The notes under the pieces were generated by a model. That model ran no database searches, was not told the origin of the DNA, and worked only from the letters and a program-made list of their open reading frames with translations. A stretch of DNA of 64,000 bases from Flavobacterium sp. MedPE-SWcel (GTDB lineage Bacteria; Bacteroidota; Bacteroidia; Flavobacteriales; Flavobacteriaceae), in NCBI GenBank assembly GCA_001874325.1, contig MPCW01000013.1, positions 1 to 64,000 on the forward strand, in the 5' to 3' direction. Below are positions 63,182 through 64,000 of this stretch, one piece after another. Position 1 is the first letter of the stretch; the number at the start of each line of letters is the position of its first letter. The position numbers were made by a program, and so were the translations under genes.

Positions 63182-64000
63182 TTATGAAATATAATTCCAG
63201 ATAGTTCTTTTTTTATTTATTGCTATAAATGCACGACGTAATGCGGCATGTTCTGGTTTTGCCATTGCAGCGTCTTCTTTAAGCAATCTCATAGCTTTTT
63301 CTCGTGCAAGAGCAAGTATATCTCTATCTTTTACTAAGTCAGCTATTTGTAGGTTAAGTATTCCGCTTTGTTGCTTACCCATAATATCACCAGGACCTCG
63401 TAGTTTAAGGTCTACTTCGGCAATTTCAAAACCATCATTAGTACGTACCATGGTTTCCATTCGAGTTTTACTATCATTACTTAGTTTATGATTTGTCATC
63501 ATAATGCAATAGCTCTGTTCGGCACCACGTCCTACACGCCCACGTAACTGGTGTAATTGCGATAGCCCAAAACGTTCGGCACTTTCTATAACCATAACAC
63601 TAGCATTGGGTACATTTACACCTACCTCTATTACAGTAGTAGCAACCATAATATTGGTTTTACCCGCTGCAAAACGTTCCATTTCGCTATCTTTTTCACT
63701 AGGTTTCATACGCCCATGAACAATACTCACACTATATTGCGGTAATGGGAAATCGCGAGAGATACTCTCATAACCATCCATAAGGTCTTTATAGTCCATT
63801 TTATCGCTCTCCTCAATTAAAGGATATACAATATAAACTTGTCTGCCTTTAGCAATTTCTTCTTTAAGAAAAGCCCATACTTTTAAACGATTACTATCAT
63901 AACGATGTACTGTTTTAATAGGTTTACGTCCTGGTGGCAGTTCATCTATTACTGATATATCAAGATCGCCATACAAGCTCATAGCAAGCGTACGGGGTAT
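63182..64000 (-). CDS. recG: ATP-dependent DNA helicase RecG, C-terminal part (gene runs past the window end)
   Basis: The reading frame stays open to the last base; the ATG at 63982 is internal, because IPRTLAMSLYGDLD, the RecG ATPIPRTLA motif, is read across it. Contains the helicase C-terminal domain (YIVYPLIEESDKMDYKDL, SIVHGRMKPSEKDSEMERFAAGKTNIMVATTVIEVGVNVPNASVM, HQLRGRVGRGAEQSYCIM) and the RecG wedge-side end KLRGPGDIMGKQQSGILNLQIADLVKDRDIL. Rescues stalled replication forks by branch migration. The first part lies beyond 64000. Confidence 0.95.
   Translation of the reverse strand: MPRTLAMSLYGDLDISVIDELPPGRKPIKTVHRYDSNRLKVWAFLKEEIAKGRQVYIVYPLIEESDKMDYKDLMDGYESISRDFPLPQYSVSIVHGRMKPSEKDSEMERFAAGKTNIMVATTVIEVGVNVPNASVMVIESAERFGLSQLHQLRGRVGRGAEQSYCIMMTNHKLSNDSKTRMETMVRTNDGFEIAEVDLKLRGPGDIMGKQQSGILNLQIADLVKDRDILALAREKAMRLLKEDAAMAKPEHAALRRAFIAINKKRTIWNYIS

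Overview
The window is AT-rich DNA from a member of the Bacteroidota, most likely the family Flavobacteriaceae. The signs are bacillithiol synthase BshA, a DUF4293 protein, an LptD-like protein, a TamB-like protein, a Rho factor with a long charged insertion, TAnnTTTG-type -7 promoter boxes, A-rich leaders instead of strong Shine-Dalgarno sites, and gene neighbourhoods typical of Flavobacteriia.

Layout. (1) 1-2650: a decayed umuC 3' fragment (113-302), then a promoter and a two-gene operon. The operon encodes an AAA15/RloA-like ATPase and an RloB-like TOPRIM-type protein, an AbiL-type (PARIS-like) anti-phage candidate, and it ends in a strong terminator. (2) About 2650-30680: an apparently intact cos-type, HK97-like siphovirus prophage. 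Read from right to left on the minus strand it has small early genes, a HTH replication protein, DnaB helicase, HNH nuclease, TerS, TerL, portal, protease, capsid, connector and neck proteins, tail tube, tail assembly chaperones G and G-T (joined by a -1 frameshift at GGGAAAG), tape measure, tail tip proteins, a leucine-rich-repeat protein, and a holin - endolysin - unimolecular spanin lysis cassette. On the plus strand are a HTH repressor and two paralogous secreted cargo proteins. A minus-strand tyrosine integrase closes the element against a tRNA-Arg gene. (3) 30680-30950: tRNA-Arg(UCU), tRNA-Pro(UGG) and tRNA-Ser(GCU) behind one canonical promoter. (4) 31100-64000: host chromosome. It holds RNA modification genes (THUMP-like methyltransferase, TrmH-like, RsmE, TsaD), TamB, a glycolytic cluster (PfkA, GapA, a BadF-type sugar kinase, MgsA), RidA, LptD, a cell-wall amidase, a MlaD-type MCE protein, a two-gene Fe-S oxidoreductase, a GH3/beta-lactamase-family fusion, BshA, Rho, a bestrophin and the 3' end of recG.

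The observations most worth a second look are: a lambda-like programmed frameshift hidden behind an apparently start-less gene; a 36-bp intergenic element repeated at matching distances before the tape measure and portal genes, one copy directly behind a terminator, and possibly encoding the same short peptide; a tandem cargo duplication with a leftover integrase 3' tail between the copies, and a divergent host relative just across the tRNA cluster; a lysis switch region where two -7 boxes face each other across a palindrome; a 40-residue gene fitted between two tail genes; and integrase arm-type repeats at the right end. No matching left attachment site is visible, so whether the defence pair is prophage cargo or host DNA is unresolved.
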